Shown in pieces: positions 47,291-61,543 of a stretch of 64,000 nt of DNA. Below the pieces are notes generated by a model. That model did not search any database. It was not told the DNA's origin and saw only the letters and a list, made by a program, of their open reading frames with translations. The translations under genes were made by a program, and so were the position numbers. The first letter of the stretch is position 1. Each line of letters starts with the position of its first letter. This DNA comes from Macrobrachium rosenbergii (Eukaryota; Arthropoda; Malacostraca; Decapoda; Palaemonidae), in assembly GCF_040412425.1 (NCBI RefSeq), contig NC_089744.1:42246599-42310598 (forward strand), written 5' to 3'.

Positions 47291-47821
47291 CTAGGTGGGA
47301 GTTCTTCCCAACACCCAAAGAACAAGCGTCCACCAGAGGACAACTCCTCCTCCAAGAGGAGAGGAACTCCCGGAGAGGAACAGTGCTGGCTGTCTTAACC
47401 CTATGCAACTCTCTACTGAAGTAACAGTAGGAGTTGCCAAAGGAGAAACTGCTCCCTTGGAAGTGGTAAAAGCAGGTGGAAGTTTAGCAGAAGATAGAAA
47501 GGTACCTAAGAGAACCTTCAGTGTCAACAGTGGAGTATTGCACTCTGATGACACCAAGGAGATCTGCTTCTCTCTCTTCTTCTTCCTGGCAAACTTCACC
47601 CACTGTTCAGAGAGCCAAACCCAGCACTTTGAGCATGGGCTGTTTTGATTGCAATCATGTTTGCGGCATGATACACACAATGTGTGTGGGTCAATCTCAA
47701 CAAAGGAGAGAAACAGGCCTTGCCTGTCCTTCTCTAGATGGTGCCTAAATGCCTGCGGTTTCCTCTCCAATGAAGGCTTCAGTGACTGAGGGGTTTGCAT
47801 GGTTTTAAAGACAAACAACAA
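47291..47821 (-). pseudogene. DIRS gag-like protein with Cys motif, copy A
   Basis: A minus-strand frame of 176 codons. Residues 44-66 read DPHTLCVSC then C-x5-C-x2-C (Cys codons 47677-47624), followed by a basic KFARKKKREKQ stretch and a Ser/Thr/Pro-rich tail. The Cys spacing C-x2-C-x4-C-x5-C-x2-C is the same as in copy C at 28990-29047. It may be the N-terminal part of gag; a possible initiator Met is the first residue. The role in RNA binding is inferred from the motif. Confidence 0.6.
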
Positions 47822-48334
47822 TCACAACAAAATATTTCATCAAAAAACAAAAAAAAAGTCATAAGATGAAAGCAAACAGCAAGTCAGACAGAGAAGCCCA
47901 GAGATGTCTTCACGTGATGGCAGCCAGAAGCAAAGTGGACTGCAGTATGACAGGTGGGCGGGGCTTCCCCCTACCCACTGGTAGTTAACGACCTTGTCTG
48001 AAAATTAAACGGCCATTCCAGCTTTCAGTCACACGCTAAATCCCATATAAAGAATGAAGGTCTTCACTGATGTAGGGAAATTACATAAATTTTCACAATA
48101 AAATTTATTACAGTATTTGGATACTTACCAACTCTTAAAGATAGCTTATATCACCACACCTATAGGCGAGTTAGCATTCAAACAAAAGATCGAATGGCTA
48201 CCCAGATGACTGTCTAGTACACCTGTTCTCTACCAGGTGTATATTGATAGTTTTAGCTCTTGTCAGAATTCTCCTTGACAGCTCAATAAGTTGTGGGGAG
48301 GCTGGGTGGGGTCTTCTTTAACAGTAGGTAAGTA

Positions 48335-48570
48335 CAGGTAGTCCCAGGTTATCGGCAGGCGTTCCGTTCTGAGAGTGTGATGATAACCAAAATTCGCCAA
48401 TTTTCGGTTATCGATGCCTCAGTTAGGTATGTATCGGCGCCAATACCCAATTATTGGCGCTGATAAGCAGAATTCAACAATTTTCGGCAATTGCCAATTT
48501 TCATCGCTAGACAAGCACCGTAAAACTGGGTCGCTGTTAACCAAGACTGCCGTTAACCGGGGACTGCCTG
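48335..48570. mobile_element. TA-flanked MITE, family M1, copy 4
   Basis: CAGGTAGTCCCAGGTTATC ... CCGGGGACTGCCTG with TA at 48333-48334 and 48571-48572. It interrupts the DIRS terminal repeat word 'ggtaagtatccaaataa', which is intact at 23836-23852, giving a ready empty-site control. Confidence 0.88.
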
Positions 48571-49319
48571 TATCCAAATAATAAATTTTATGAAAATTTA
48601 TTTTATTTGGGATAAATCTTACCTACTGTTAATAATAGCTGATTCCCACACTGAGAAGAGGATGGTGGGTAGTGCAGTTAGACAAAATTCGTTCAGCCAA
48701 TTGAGCTGAAGGTTTCTTGCATGAAACCCACAACATTCTTACCTGATCTGGAATCCTTTCTGGATTTTACTGCTGCCAGAAGTTGGATTCCATTCAGGGA
48801 GCAGGCTCTCATATGTGGGCAGAGAAGAGCAGCCTTGCAGAGAAAACTTCAATTCAGCCAGAATAAAACAGAAGCGGCATGAGGGGACCCCTATGCCTTG
48901 GTCCAAAAGCCCTATAAAACGACAATCACTAAAAATAAATACCTTTATAAAATAAAGGCACGCTCCCATAAATATACGTACCTTCATGTTCCCCAAAATA
49001 TTAAAACCCAGAATTTAAAACAAGGATCCTAAAAGATTGCTCCTTCTTTGGTTCAGGAAAAGACTTTACCTGCTACTAGTGGTGGACTAAGGGCTTTACT
49101 GCTTTCAAACACAATTCTGCATACTTAAGGTAGTGAGTGGCCAAAACCAAACTGAACTTCTACTGCGCCACATTAATCCCATCCTAAAGCGACAAATTGT
49201 CATAAAACTAATGAAGTTGCAACAGCTCTCATATTATGAATGTTTACCTTCAATAAAGGTAAAAGGTATCTAGCTAGTTCTCATGCACTAGCCTGATCAA
49301 ATACATCACAGAGAACCCC

Positions 49320-49690
49320 GTGTTTTTTGACAAAGATGTTTTAAGTTTCTAAACCCTTAAAACAAGAGGTTAACTTTGCCTCTTCCAGGTTAACCTTTGA
49401 CAAGGACATTCTAGGTATTCTAAAACCACAAAACAAAAGGTTAATTTAGCCTCCTCCAGGCTTAACCTTTGACAGACATTCTAGGTTTTCTAAAACCACA
49501 AATCAAAAGGTTAACTTTGCCTCTTCCAGGCTTAACCATTGACAAAGACATTTACGTCTTCTAAACTCACAAAACAAAAGGTTAACTTTGCCTCCTCCAG
49601 GTTTAACCTTGGACAAAGATGTTCTAGGTTTCTAAAATCAACTAAGAAAAGGTTAACTGCCTCTTCCAGGCTTAACCTATCTAAATAAGT
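49320..49690. repeat. Minisatellite, about 70 bp x 5
   Basis: 'ggttaactttgcctcttccagg' or close variants start at about 49369, 49439, 49509, 49580 and 49650. Between them runs '(c)ttaacctttgacaaagacattctaggtttctaaaaccacaaaacaaaa'. Lies in the 3' part of DIRS copy B. Confidence 0.88.
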
Positions 49691-50049
49691 TTAAATTTCC
49701 CCAACAGGGCAAAGAAGTGTTTCCTCTCTTTCCCCACCAAAGAGGGTTAATTGGAATTCTTACAGTTCTAGGAAAAACTTAACCTTAACATCATTCTTAG
49801 CACTAAGGCAAAAAGACAAAATAGCATTCCCTTTACAACAGCCTTAAGGAGAGTGCTTGCAAAAAATTTTCTCTTTTAACTACTGACAGTGATAAATAAA
49901 AGAGTTTCATAGTAAATAATCCAATGGAACCAATGGAACTCATTCCAGAGGCTCAAAAGAATATGCAGATAAAATCTAGACCTGTCTAAATTCTAGAGAG
50001 AGATTGATACTGAGTTGTAGGGGCTTCAATCTCAACTCATCTCAACACC

Positions 50050-50480
50050 TTGAGGCGCTGATCATCAGCCAGATCTAATAGCACATGACGCAATACCAAG
50101 GAAAGCATAGAACGATAACCTTGAAAGTAGACAGCGAAAAACTCTTCACTATAACTAAGAAAGCAGAGAAAATTATATCTACAAGGTTACAGGTGCTGAT
50201 AATTCCTCTAGAACAGTACCCTGAGCAATACACAAACCGCTGCTTCTGACACAAGGCCACGGTTGTTTTCTACTTAAGGACAGAACCCATGATACCTTTA
50301 CCGGTAGGAGACAGTCGAGCATCTCCAAGCACTTACATGTGAGATGCAAAAGTTAGTGGAAGCGCTTGGAATTCTGTAGTCTGAGTCAATTTCCCCTTAA
50401 CGGAAGAATAAGAGAGAAATCTACTGAGATAACTAGAAGTCTGAAAATCATTTGCTCTGAGGCTACTAGGCTCTCCAGGG
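50050..50480 (-). pseudogene. DIRS tyrosine recombinase fragment, copy B
   Basis: At 50260-50075 the minus strand reads FLVIVKSFSLSTFKVIVLCF, matching the '-FL-x-L-x-x-x-LS-x-STIKGYRAML' segment of the core-binding domain seen at 21800-21720. The surroundings are too decayed to show the catalytic residues. Confidence 0.5.
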
Positions 50481-51459
50481 TCATTGAGCAATTCTCAAAC
50501 TTGAAATTTGCTCAATACTTCCTTAGAGTGAATAGAGGGGGAAGGCCGATGAGTCTGAATCAGGCCAAACTTAAAAAACACCCATCCACTGCTCATGCCT
50601 GAGGGCCCTCAAAGGAGTACTAATCAACTAATTGTTCCTGTTTATCAGCATGCTATGTCTACATTCGATCACTCCTCTAATCCCACAGGAACTGTCAAAC
50701 TTACAGATGTAATGGCCACTCTGTAGGTAGTTTTGTTCTCCCTGAATCCTCAATTGCCAAAAACAGTGTCCTTCTGCAGAATGAACTATCAGATCAATAT
50801 CATGTTGTTCATTTCACTTAAAGAAGCCATCTTTCCACAGGACTTAGTTTCTGACCAGGGATAAACCTGCTAGGCATCTTCAATGGCCTTTCCGTTGCCC
50901 TGACGTCTTGTAATCTTTACCAGGTGTAGTGTTGACTATTCTGTGGTGTAAGCAAGTGTAACAACATTTGTCAAAGTTCTTTGTTTCGTGTTACACAAAC
51001 TATGGAAAAAACAAAACCTGGATGTAGGGTTTAGAATAAAATGGTCAAATCTTACACCGAACCTATTGACAATGATGGTCCTGGACTGCTTCCAAGTTTA
51101 ATGAATGTTGTAAGTTGTAATCCCTAATGCTGAGACTGTACTGTAATTGAGCCTGATTATTCTGACAAATTCTCAAGTGAGGCCATGTTTCCTAACAAAG
51201 AAAGGCCTTACTGCGTAGCAAGCTTCCTTAAGGGCTAAAATTCTTCAAGAAGCAAGAGGCTATTCGTCTTCTGACAGACAAGCTTGCAAAATGCAAGTAT
51301 CATCCCCACATTACCAGATAAGAATGAAAAAGGGTTTGGGAAGTCGACTGGAAATCATAGTGCACAGAGACTGAGCCAGGTGAAGTAACAGATCCTTGGC
51401 CTTTGGAATACTGTCAAGACAGTTGGCCAACTTGATTCAGTTGACTCAGTAGAGAAGAA

Positions 51460-51720
51460 TTCTTACTCCTAAAAGTCAACACCATCCACATATATACAAC
51501 ACATTCCTTGTGAGTACTTATAGAGGCGCTGTACACAAGCCGAAACAATCCGCCTTGAACAGTAATACCTTCTTTGTGAATACACCTTGAACGAACTTAT
51601 GTGACTGAAGATGTACTGGTAAGAGAAAAATGCCACTTGCACGTTCACCAAAACATCTGATCAATCTTTTGGACTTTCGGAAAGTCACTAAAACCATGCT
51701 GGAAAACCCAAAATGCATGT
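51460..51720 (-). pseudogene. DIRS reverse transcriptase fragment, copy B
   Basis: Two overlapping minus frames together follow the palm segment: GIFLLPVHLQSHKFVQGVF and KADCFGLCTAPL. The latter is the 'FR-x-LCFGL-x-TAP' block seen also at 25500 and 45020. One frameshift lies between them. Confidence 0.55.
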
Positions 51721-52199
51721 GACAGACATGTAAAGTTACTCATGTCTCAATGCATCCAACACTGGGCACCAATCTCCAGTTCTTTAGAGCTAGGAAAAAT
51801 TCAAAGGTAAAGCCCCGTGGCAGTCTGTTCCATTTCATTATCTCTAATTTACAACCTCCTACTAAAGAATGAGAAACTTCTGCTGGAGAAGACAAAGGAA
51901 CACCTATAGGAGACTAAACCAGTGGAGAGTAACCTAAAAGGTATCATAACTCTCCTTCAGTGCCTCCACCACTTAAGGTTCTGCTCCTAAGTCTCTTCAA
52001 GCATGCCAGGCGGCCTGCAATTGGCCAACTACCAGAACCTGAGGGCTGAAATGATCCCCAAAAGGTATAAAATAAGACTTGTACAAATATAGCCTCCCTT
52101 ATCACCTTAACCTGTGCAGCACAAGCCTTTACTACAGATAGGAGCATAAGCATTCTCACTCCTTCCAAACCTAATTAAAATAAGCATGAGAACATTAGC

Positions 52200-55895
<3,696 letters not shown>

Positions 55896-55966
55896 CACAC
55901 ACTACAGTATACTGTATATAATTTTTATTCAATACATATATACTGTATATATTGAATAAAAATTTC

Positions 55967-56107
55967 ATATGTGTGTGTGTGTATGATTGGGTTTCAAGTG
56001 TAAACACACACACACTGTATGTACTTTTTATTCAATATATATACTGTCTATACTGAATAAAATTTTCATATGTGTGTGTGTGTTTACACTTGAAACCCAA
56101 TCATATG
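55967..56107. repeat. Inverted repeat of about 40 bp per arm
   Basis: 'catatgtgtgtgtgtgtatgattgggtttcaagtgtaaacacacacacac' (55967-56015) is mirrored by 'gtgtgtgtgtttacacttgaaacccaatcatatg' (56070-56106). Between and around them 'ttttattcaatatatatactg' words also pair with 'tactgaataaaa', so the hairpin is larger and nested. Confidence 0.85.
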
Positions 56108-58194
56108 GTTGCGTTTGTTTAAAAGAGACACAATGATATATTCTTTAAAATTCACTTATTCCACGTCGGATGATGATGAACCTAGCCACCAGTGCTGCTA
56201 ACGCTGGCTACAAACTGAACACCCATAATGGGCCTGATGGTTGCTTCTGTTAATCACCTTGTCATTCGTAAAATATTAATTTATGTCGACTGAAATATTT
56301 ACCATTACTGTAAGGAGTGTTCTAGCTACTTACATAAAATCTATTACATTTGATTAACCAGAAAATATATTTTTCGATCTTTAAAGACAGAGGAAGAGAA
56401 TCAGAAATGCTAAAAATTATTTTTGGTCCTATTTCATCACATCTAAAACAGTGGTAGTTGTTATCTTATTTCTGAGAACTTTTAATGTATGCTAGAATAA
56501 ACTTTCAGCTTTCCAATGGTACCACTTTAGTGATAATAAAAATTACACAGGTAAAATTAGAAAGCATTTTGTGGAAACTTCCAGTGTGTCTAACTCTTCA
56601 ACTGTTCACTGAGGAATAAATGACCAAGACCTGAGCGTAAACAATTGGGTAGGCCCGTCTGGACCGAAGAGGGTTAAGAGCATTCCCATGCAACACATCC
56701 TTAGAAAGCTAAGTAGCTAGAATACTATCTAGCTTGGAAACAACAGAAGATACTGTAACCATGGTAGGTTTGGAAAGAGAAACATTAATAAAGGCAGAAG
56801 TAAGAGATTCACTGATAGCCGAAGAAAAAGCATGTATTTGGCTAAAGAATGTAAAGAACAAATAAGTGCATTTCGACAGAGAAAGAGGAATAGGCTAGCA
56901 GACAAGGATTAGAATGGGCAAAAGATAAAGAGATTGGTTAAACAATTGACTGAGTCGACATAACATTAGAATAAAACCTCATTATGTGCCGATGACGGTA
57001 AAAGTTGCATACATAACAAAGACTAATGTTGTCCAAAATGGTCTTTCAGCAAAAGCATCACAGGAGATTAAGAGCGTGAAAAACGGAGAGGCAGGTGATG
57101 GAGGTCACAGAACCACATCACCCCGAGAACCGACCTGGTTCTCTGGCAGCGGACTCTTCCAACTGTTGCAGGGCAGTCCTAGGCTCGGGCTACAGATGGG
57201 CAAGGGCACCGACAACTTACCTCTTATAGGGAACGTGAAAATGATCGCACACTATGGGGGAGACCCACAACAGTTCCCTAACCAATTCAGACAAATCTTG
57301 TACTAACCAAAACAAGGTTTACGTCCTGTTCTAAATTCTAAATACGCTTTTCCTGAACCTAAATGGGAGCATAAGGCAGAGCTAAAGAGGAAGTCTCAGT
57401 ACTAACTAAAGCATTAGCAAAAGAAAAGCCTAGACTGAGTATGGATAACTACAGATGAAAGACCTGGAGAAGGGAGAGAACTGACAAGTTGATAACCTGA
57501 CCTAACTAATTGCTTTCGCAATCTATCTGCTTCCCTTCTCTTCCTATACTAACAAACTTAAGCAGAACATCCTTCGACAATCCCTACTTCCTCACATCTA
57601 TTCTTAAGATCACACTTCATACCATTGCAGCCAGTTCAAACAGTGAGTATCTCCTAAAAAATCAACATCCTGCTAACACAGTAACCATTCCTGCAGAACA
57701 TGATGTTCTCAGCCTCAATTCCATTGGAGGAATCCTAGGAAAAATAACTACAGTACTGTGATAGCAGCAAACAGCCATGAAATACAAGTGCCTAAACACA
57801 ATGGCAGCAAGGAGAATTCTGACAAAGAGTTAAAACATTCAATACATACCTGGTGGAGAACAAGTGTACCTGCATACTAGGCATTCATACAGGCAGCCAT
57901 TCGATCTTTTGTTTGAATGCCGACTTGCCTTTTGGCACGGGGATATGAGCTATCTTTAACAGTACAGTAGGTAAGATTCATCCCAAATAATATATCAAGA
58001 GTATAAACAGTACATGTTTTCAGTTTAGTTTTTTACTTCTGGTTAAGATTTTGTAATTATTAATCCTGTAATTCATAAACTATTGAATATCCCTCTTTTT
58101 CTACAGCTTTTATCTCATGCTACTTGACATACATCATAATTTTAATAAGTTAACAAGACACTACAAGTGGGTGGCTCGACAGTGCGACCAATAA

Positions 58195-58950
58195 AGAATG
58201 TAACTTCTGAAGATGACAATAGAATTCTAAGGGAAAAACAAAAAGCCCCAGGACCATCAAGAATACCAAGTACTATAACTTGATGAAAGCAGCTAAGAAC
58301 ATAATCAATCATGAGCTGATCAGACTACTGCATGTGAAAACCTGATAGCAGAAAAGATGGTACCAGACAGTAAAAAAAAAAAAAGAGAATGACAATAATA
58401 TACATGGGACAAAGAATGAAACAATAAACTGTACATACGAAAAGGAATGCTATGAAAACTGGAAGTGGTGCTGGAGGAAATGCAGAAGAAAATTATGAAA
58501 ACTGATAATCATTAGTTTAGGCTTTATGCCTGAAATACCAACAGCATAAGCAATCTATATTATAAAACAAATACAGGAGGAGTACCCTGTGCAGAGGAAG
58601 GAACTATATCTATAGTACTTCAGAAGCCATTACAAAAGCAAAGTACCAGATGTTATAATGATAATACAAAATCTAGAGTGAAGCCAATGACAGGTATACA
58701 AGATTTTGAGACAAAAGTTGAAAGTATCAACACTGACACTTCTACTGTTAATAGTAATGGAAGAAGCTGTAAAGGATAGTAGTATGGGAAAGCCCTGGGA
58801 ACTTACTATTTGTGGAGAAAAAGTGACTATGGAAGGAATGTAGCAGGTAAGTAAAGGAACAATGCAATGAACTTTCAATCATTCTAAAGATAACTGCCAG
58901 GTCATTTGTTCTCTTACACAGGTAACTGTTATGTAATTATTTTAATAAGT
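58195..58950 (+). mobile_element. Degraded non-LTR reverse transcriptase fragment (RTE-like)
   Basis: The plus strand reads REKQKAPGPSRIPSTI and then LMKAAKNIINHELIRLLHVK, matching the 'N-K-A-P-G-P-D/S-G-I' plus following helix of non-LTR reverse transcriptases. Further on, broken frames give an ISLGFMPE block where 'QFGFMPGKSTTDA' is expected. Related to the fragment at 10-1000 but on the other strand. Confidence 0.5.
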
Positions 58951-59451
58951 CTGGATAATAAGGAAAATTCTTCCATACCAGAATGATGATGCATCATTAA
59001 AAAAATTGTATACAATAGCGCAGCTTCATATTCTGCAATCCTCTGACTGACAACTTTTCATATAATTCAGATGAAACTATACCTTTTATATTATTCAATT
59101 ATAAAACAATGACTTTTTATATCATTCAGATCAAACAATGTTCACTGATCCAGAGAAATCTATCCTGCACTGTAAAAATTTACTCCACCACTTCAAGTTA
59201 CTGAAATATGAGTAAAAAAAAAGTGAATGTTGTGGAACCCCAACAACCATACTGACTTACTCCTGAGAAAAAAATAAACCATAGCAAATTCCCTCATTTG
59301 CTGTTGGTAGCTGTGGCAAAATCTTTTCAAAACTTACATGAAAGTACTGTACCTCATTTACAATGATAAACATTTACTACAGCCACAAGAGCATCTTTTT
59401 CTAAGTTTAAGTAACATTATTCACCATAAATGGTCAGTCCTTAAAATTATA
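58951..59451. other. Downstream flank / 3' UTR of the zinc-finger gene
   Basis: AT-rich, no frame. No clear AATAAA on the minus strand was found; TTTAAT (ATTAAA on the minus strand) is present near 58941. Confidence 0.4.
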
Positions 59452-61527
59452 CTACATCATATGATAGTGGTTAACTAAAAAGGGATTTGTATAACAGTTA
59501 TCTGCACTAGCCATGACTTGTTTACTCAGCAAACTCATTTCTTTCTGCGCATGTTCCATCTGCGCCTTGTGTGCAGCTTCCATACTCTTAGCAAATTCAG
59601 CTCTTCTTTGGTTTTCTAATTCAATTCTGTTCTTTTCTGCCTCATGAACTAAATCATTGGGTTCTTCCTTGACCACATTAACATTTTCACTGTTCCCCAT
59701 TTTGTTGCCATACATGTCATGCTTATTACAAGGATACATATTCTGCTCCTTAAAACGACAACTCTCATTATACTTCCTCCCACATTCACCAGATGTGCCT
59801 GGCTCTGGATTATCTGGATTGTATTCTTCTCCCCCATATGAATGGATAGCCATATGTTTTTTGAGGTGAACATTCTGAGTGAATCGACTATAGCACATTG
59901 AGCACTGGTATGGCTTTTCTCCTGAGTGTATCGCCATGTGAGTTTTTAAATTTCCATTGCGTGAAAAACCCTTATTACACACTTCACACTTATACATCTT
60001 TTCTTCTGGATGCATCTTTGTGGATTCATGCATAAAGGTAGATGCTGTGTAGTCTGTACCTTCACCTGTGACTCCATCTCCATTCCCAGTGTTGCCTTTT
60101 AAAGCATGAATACCCATGTGAGATTTCAAATTTGTTTTCTGAGAGAAGGACATGCCACAAATAACACACTGGAAGGGTCTTTCTCCTGAATGAGTTCTCA
60201 TGTGTCTGTCCAAGTTGCCACTTTGTGTGAATTCCCTCCCACAAACACTGCATTTGTATCTCCGTTCCCCTGAGTGTACTAACATGTGTGTATTAAGGTT
60301 CCCACTTTGAGTAAAACTTTTATTACATACACTACACACAAAAGGTTTCTCACCTGAATGTATTCTCAAATGTGTCTGCAGGGTGCGGTTTTCAACAAAT
60401 CCCTTGTCACAGACATTACATTTAAATGGCTTCTCACCCTTGTGAATTAAAAGGTGACGAGTGAGGTGAACTTTCTGGGTAAAACCTTTGCCACATTCCG
60501 GACAGTTGAAAGGTTTCACCCCCATGTGAATTAGCATGTGAGTCTTGAGATGGCCCTTTTGAACGAATCCCTTCCCACATTCAGTGCATGTGAAAGGCTT
60601 CTGGCCTGAATGGACCAGCATATGAGTGTCAAGGTGTACTCTCTGGGTAAATTCTTTATTGCAAATGCCACATGAATGGGGCTTTTCCCCTGAATGAACC
60701 ATCATGTGCATAGTAAGTAAAGCTTTCTGCATAAACTCTTTACCACAAACTGAGCAAGAATGGAGCTTCTCTCCAGTGTGTATTGCCATGTGAGTCTTTA
60801 GGTGAATCTTCTGAATGAATGCTTTTCCACATTCTGGGCAAGAATGAGGCCTCTCACCAGTATGCTGCATGCTATGAATCTTTAGATGGCCTTTCTGTGT
60901 GAACCCTCTTCCACAATCAGGACAAGAGAAAGGCTTTGCATCCTTTTTAGAATCCACACTGAAAGTAGAATGGGTGGTAGCTGCTGGTGAAAGTGAAGAT
61001 TCTCTTCCGTCTTTGACATTTTCCAGGTTGTAGGCTGAATGAGAACTTCTTCCCTCTTTGGCAGCATCCAAACTGAAAGATGAATTGGGGCGATGCACAT
61101 CTTTGCTGGTATCCAAACTGAAGGCTGAATGAGAACGATGTGCTTCTTTGGCCGCTTCTAAGTTGAAGGCTGAATGAGGTCGACTTACTTCTTTGGGAGA
61201 ATCTAAACTGAAGACTGAATGAGGTGTTCTTCCATCTTTAGCTGCTTCTAGGGTGAAGGCATTATGAGTATTCCTACCATCTTTTACAGCCTCCATAAAG
61301 GCATGGCTAGGGTTTCTGACATCCTTTAAAGCCTCCAAATTGAAGTTAGCAGTGCCATGAAGACCACCAGTGGCATCATTCATATTCCTGGATACTTCAT
61401 GCAAATTCCTGGAAACATCATTCAAATTCCTTGACACTTCGTTGACACTCCGATCATCCCTTGCTGCCTCCATGGTCATGGTTGCATGGAGTGCATGGGA
61501 AATACCACTTATATCTGGATAAAACAT
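59452..61527 (-). CDS. C2H2 zinc-finger protein, 12 fingers, with N-terminal 15-residue tandem repeats
   Basis: A single 691-codon frame. Residues 27-51 hold three heptad-like (E/D)VSRN(L/M) words. Residues 63-199 are about nine units of a 15-residue repeat (pattern N/S-L-E/D-x2-K-D/E-x-R-x2-H-S-A-F). Ten C2H2 fingers of exact 28-residue period fill 202-474. A 39-residue Gly/Thr linker follows, then fingers 11-12 (514-562). The tail has a VKEEP word (619-623, SUMO-type site) and a charged 622-672 stretch likely to form a coiled coil. Canonical HTGEKP-type linkers suggest sequence-specific DNA binding in the nucleus. Finger contact positions are repetitive (QK-H, QS-N). An upstream in-frame TAG and an AG acceptor (TATTATTCAG on the minus strand, ending 16 nt before the ATG) suggest this is the last exon, with a 5' non-coding or short coding exon further up. 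The gene family beyond C2H2 is not recognised. Confidence 0.9.
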   Translation of the reverse strand: MFYPDISGISHALHATMTMEAARDDRSVNEVSRNLNDVSRNLHEVSRNMNDATGGLHGTANFNLEALKDVRNPSHAFMEAVKDGRNTHNAFTLEAAKDGRTPHSVFSLDSPKEVSRPHSAFNLEAAKEAHRSHSAFSLDTSKDVHRPNSSFSLDAAKEGRSSHSAYNLENVKDGRESSLSPAATTHSTFSVDSKKDAKPFSCPDCGRGFTQKGHLKIHSMQHTGERPHSCPECGKAFIQKIHLKTHMAIHTGEKLHSCSVCGKEFMQKALLTMHMMVHSGEKPHSCGICNKEFTQRVHLDTHMLVHSGQKPFTCTECGKGFVQKGHLKTHMLIHMGVKPFNCPECGKGFTQKVHLTRHLLIHKGEKPFKCNVCDKGFVENRTLQTHLRIHSGEKPFVCSVCNKSFTQSGNLNTHMLVHSGERRYKCSVCGREFTQSGNLDRHMRTHSGERPFQCVICGMSFSQKTNLKSHMGIHALKGNTGNGDGVTGEGTDYTASTFMHESTKMHPEEKMYKCEVCNKGFSRNGNLKTHMAIHSGEKPYQCSMCYSRFTQNVHLKKHMAIHSYGGEEYNPDNPEPGTSGECGRKYNESCRFKEQNMYPCNKHDMYGNKMGNSENVNVVKEEPNDLVHEAEKNRIELENQRRAEFAKSMEAAHKAQMEHAQKEMSLLSKQVMASADNCYTNPFLVNHYHMM
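60931..61341 (-). repeat. Coding 45-bp tandem repeat of the zinc-finger gene
   Basis: Residues 63-199 consist of units such as TLEAAKDGRTPHSVF, NLEAAKEAHRSHSAF and SLDAAKEGRSSHSAY. One unit is 14 residues and one is expanded to 23 by a SSLSPAAT insert. The Lys, the acidic residue after it, the basic position, His-Ser and the aromatic end are best kept. At the DNA level units are well diverged, so the repeat is old and the protein pattern appears maintained. Confidence 0.88.
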
Positions 61528-61543
61528 TTCAAAAAAGCAGTTG

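Larger units (their letters stand above)
42955..48090 (-). mobile_element. DIRS1-like retrotransposon, copy A
   Basis: Terminal repeat at about 42960-43030 (aaagtaatttgtatttttcctaacata...tctttacata), its inverse joined to a second start at 43190-43290 (internal junction), and the opposite end near 48030-48090 ('ataaagaatgaaggtcttcactgatgtaggga'). In between, from high to low coordinate on the minus strand: gag-like frame with Cys motif (47821-47291), reverse transcriptase in two parts (46842-46625 and 45120-44990), connector (44965-44700), recombinase (44700-43729). RNase H is largely lost. The gap between the RT halves holds a tRNA-SINE, a Tigger-like piece and an S2 repeat. Confidence 0.75.

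Noticed and set aside
46759..47648. Plus-strand frames of 113 and 117 codons
   Set aside because: They oppose DIRS gag/reverse transcriptase of copy A; residues show no family pattern.
49320..49690. CRISPR-like regular array
   Set aside because: Units of about 70 bp are repeated throughout with no unique spacers; this is a minisatellite in eukaryotic DNA.
56986..57306. 106-codon plus-strand frame with Gly/Pro-rich sequence
   Set aside because: Complement of the gag-like area of DIRS copy B; homologous DNA occurs at 28.5 kb.
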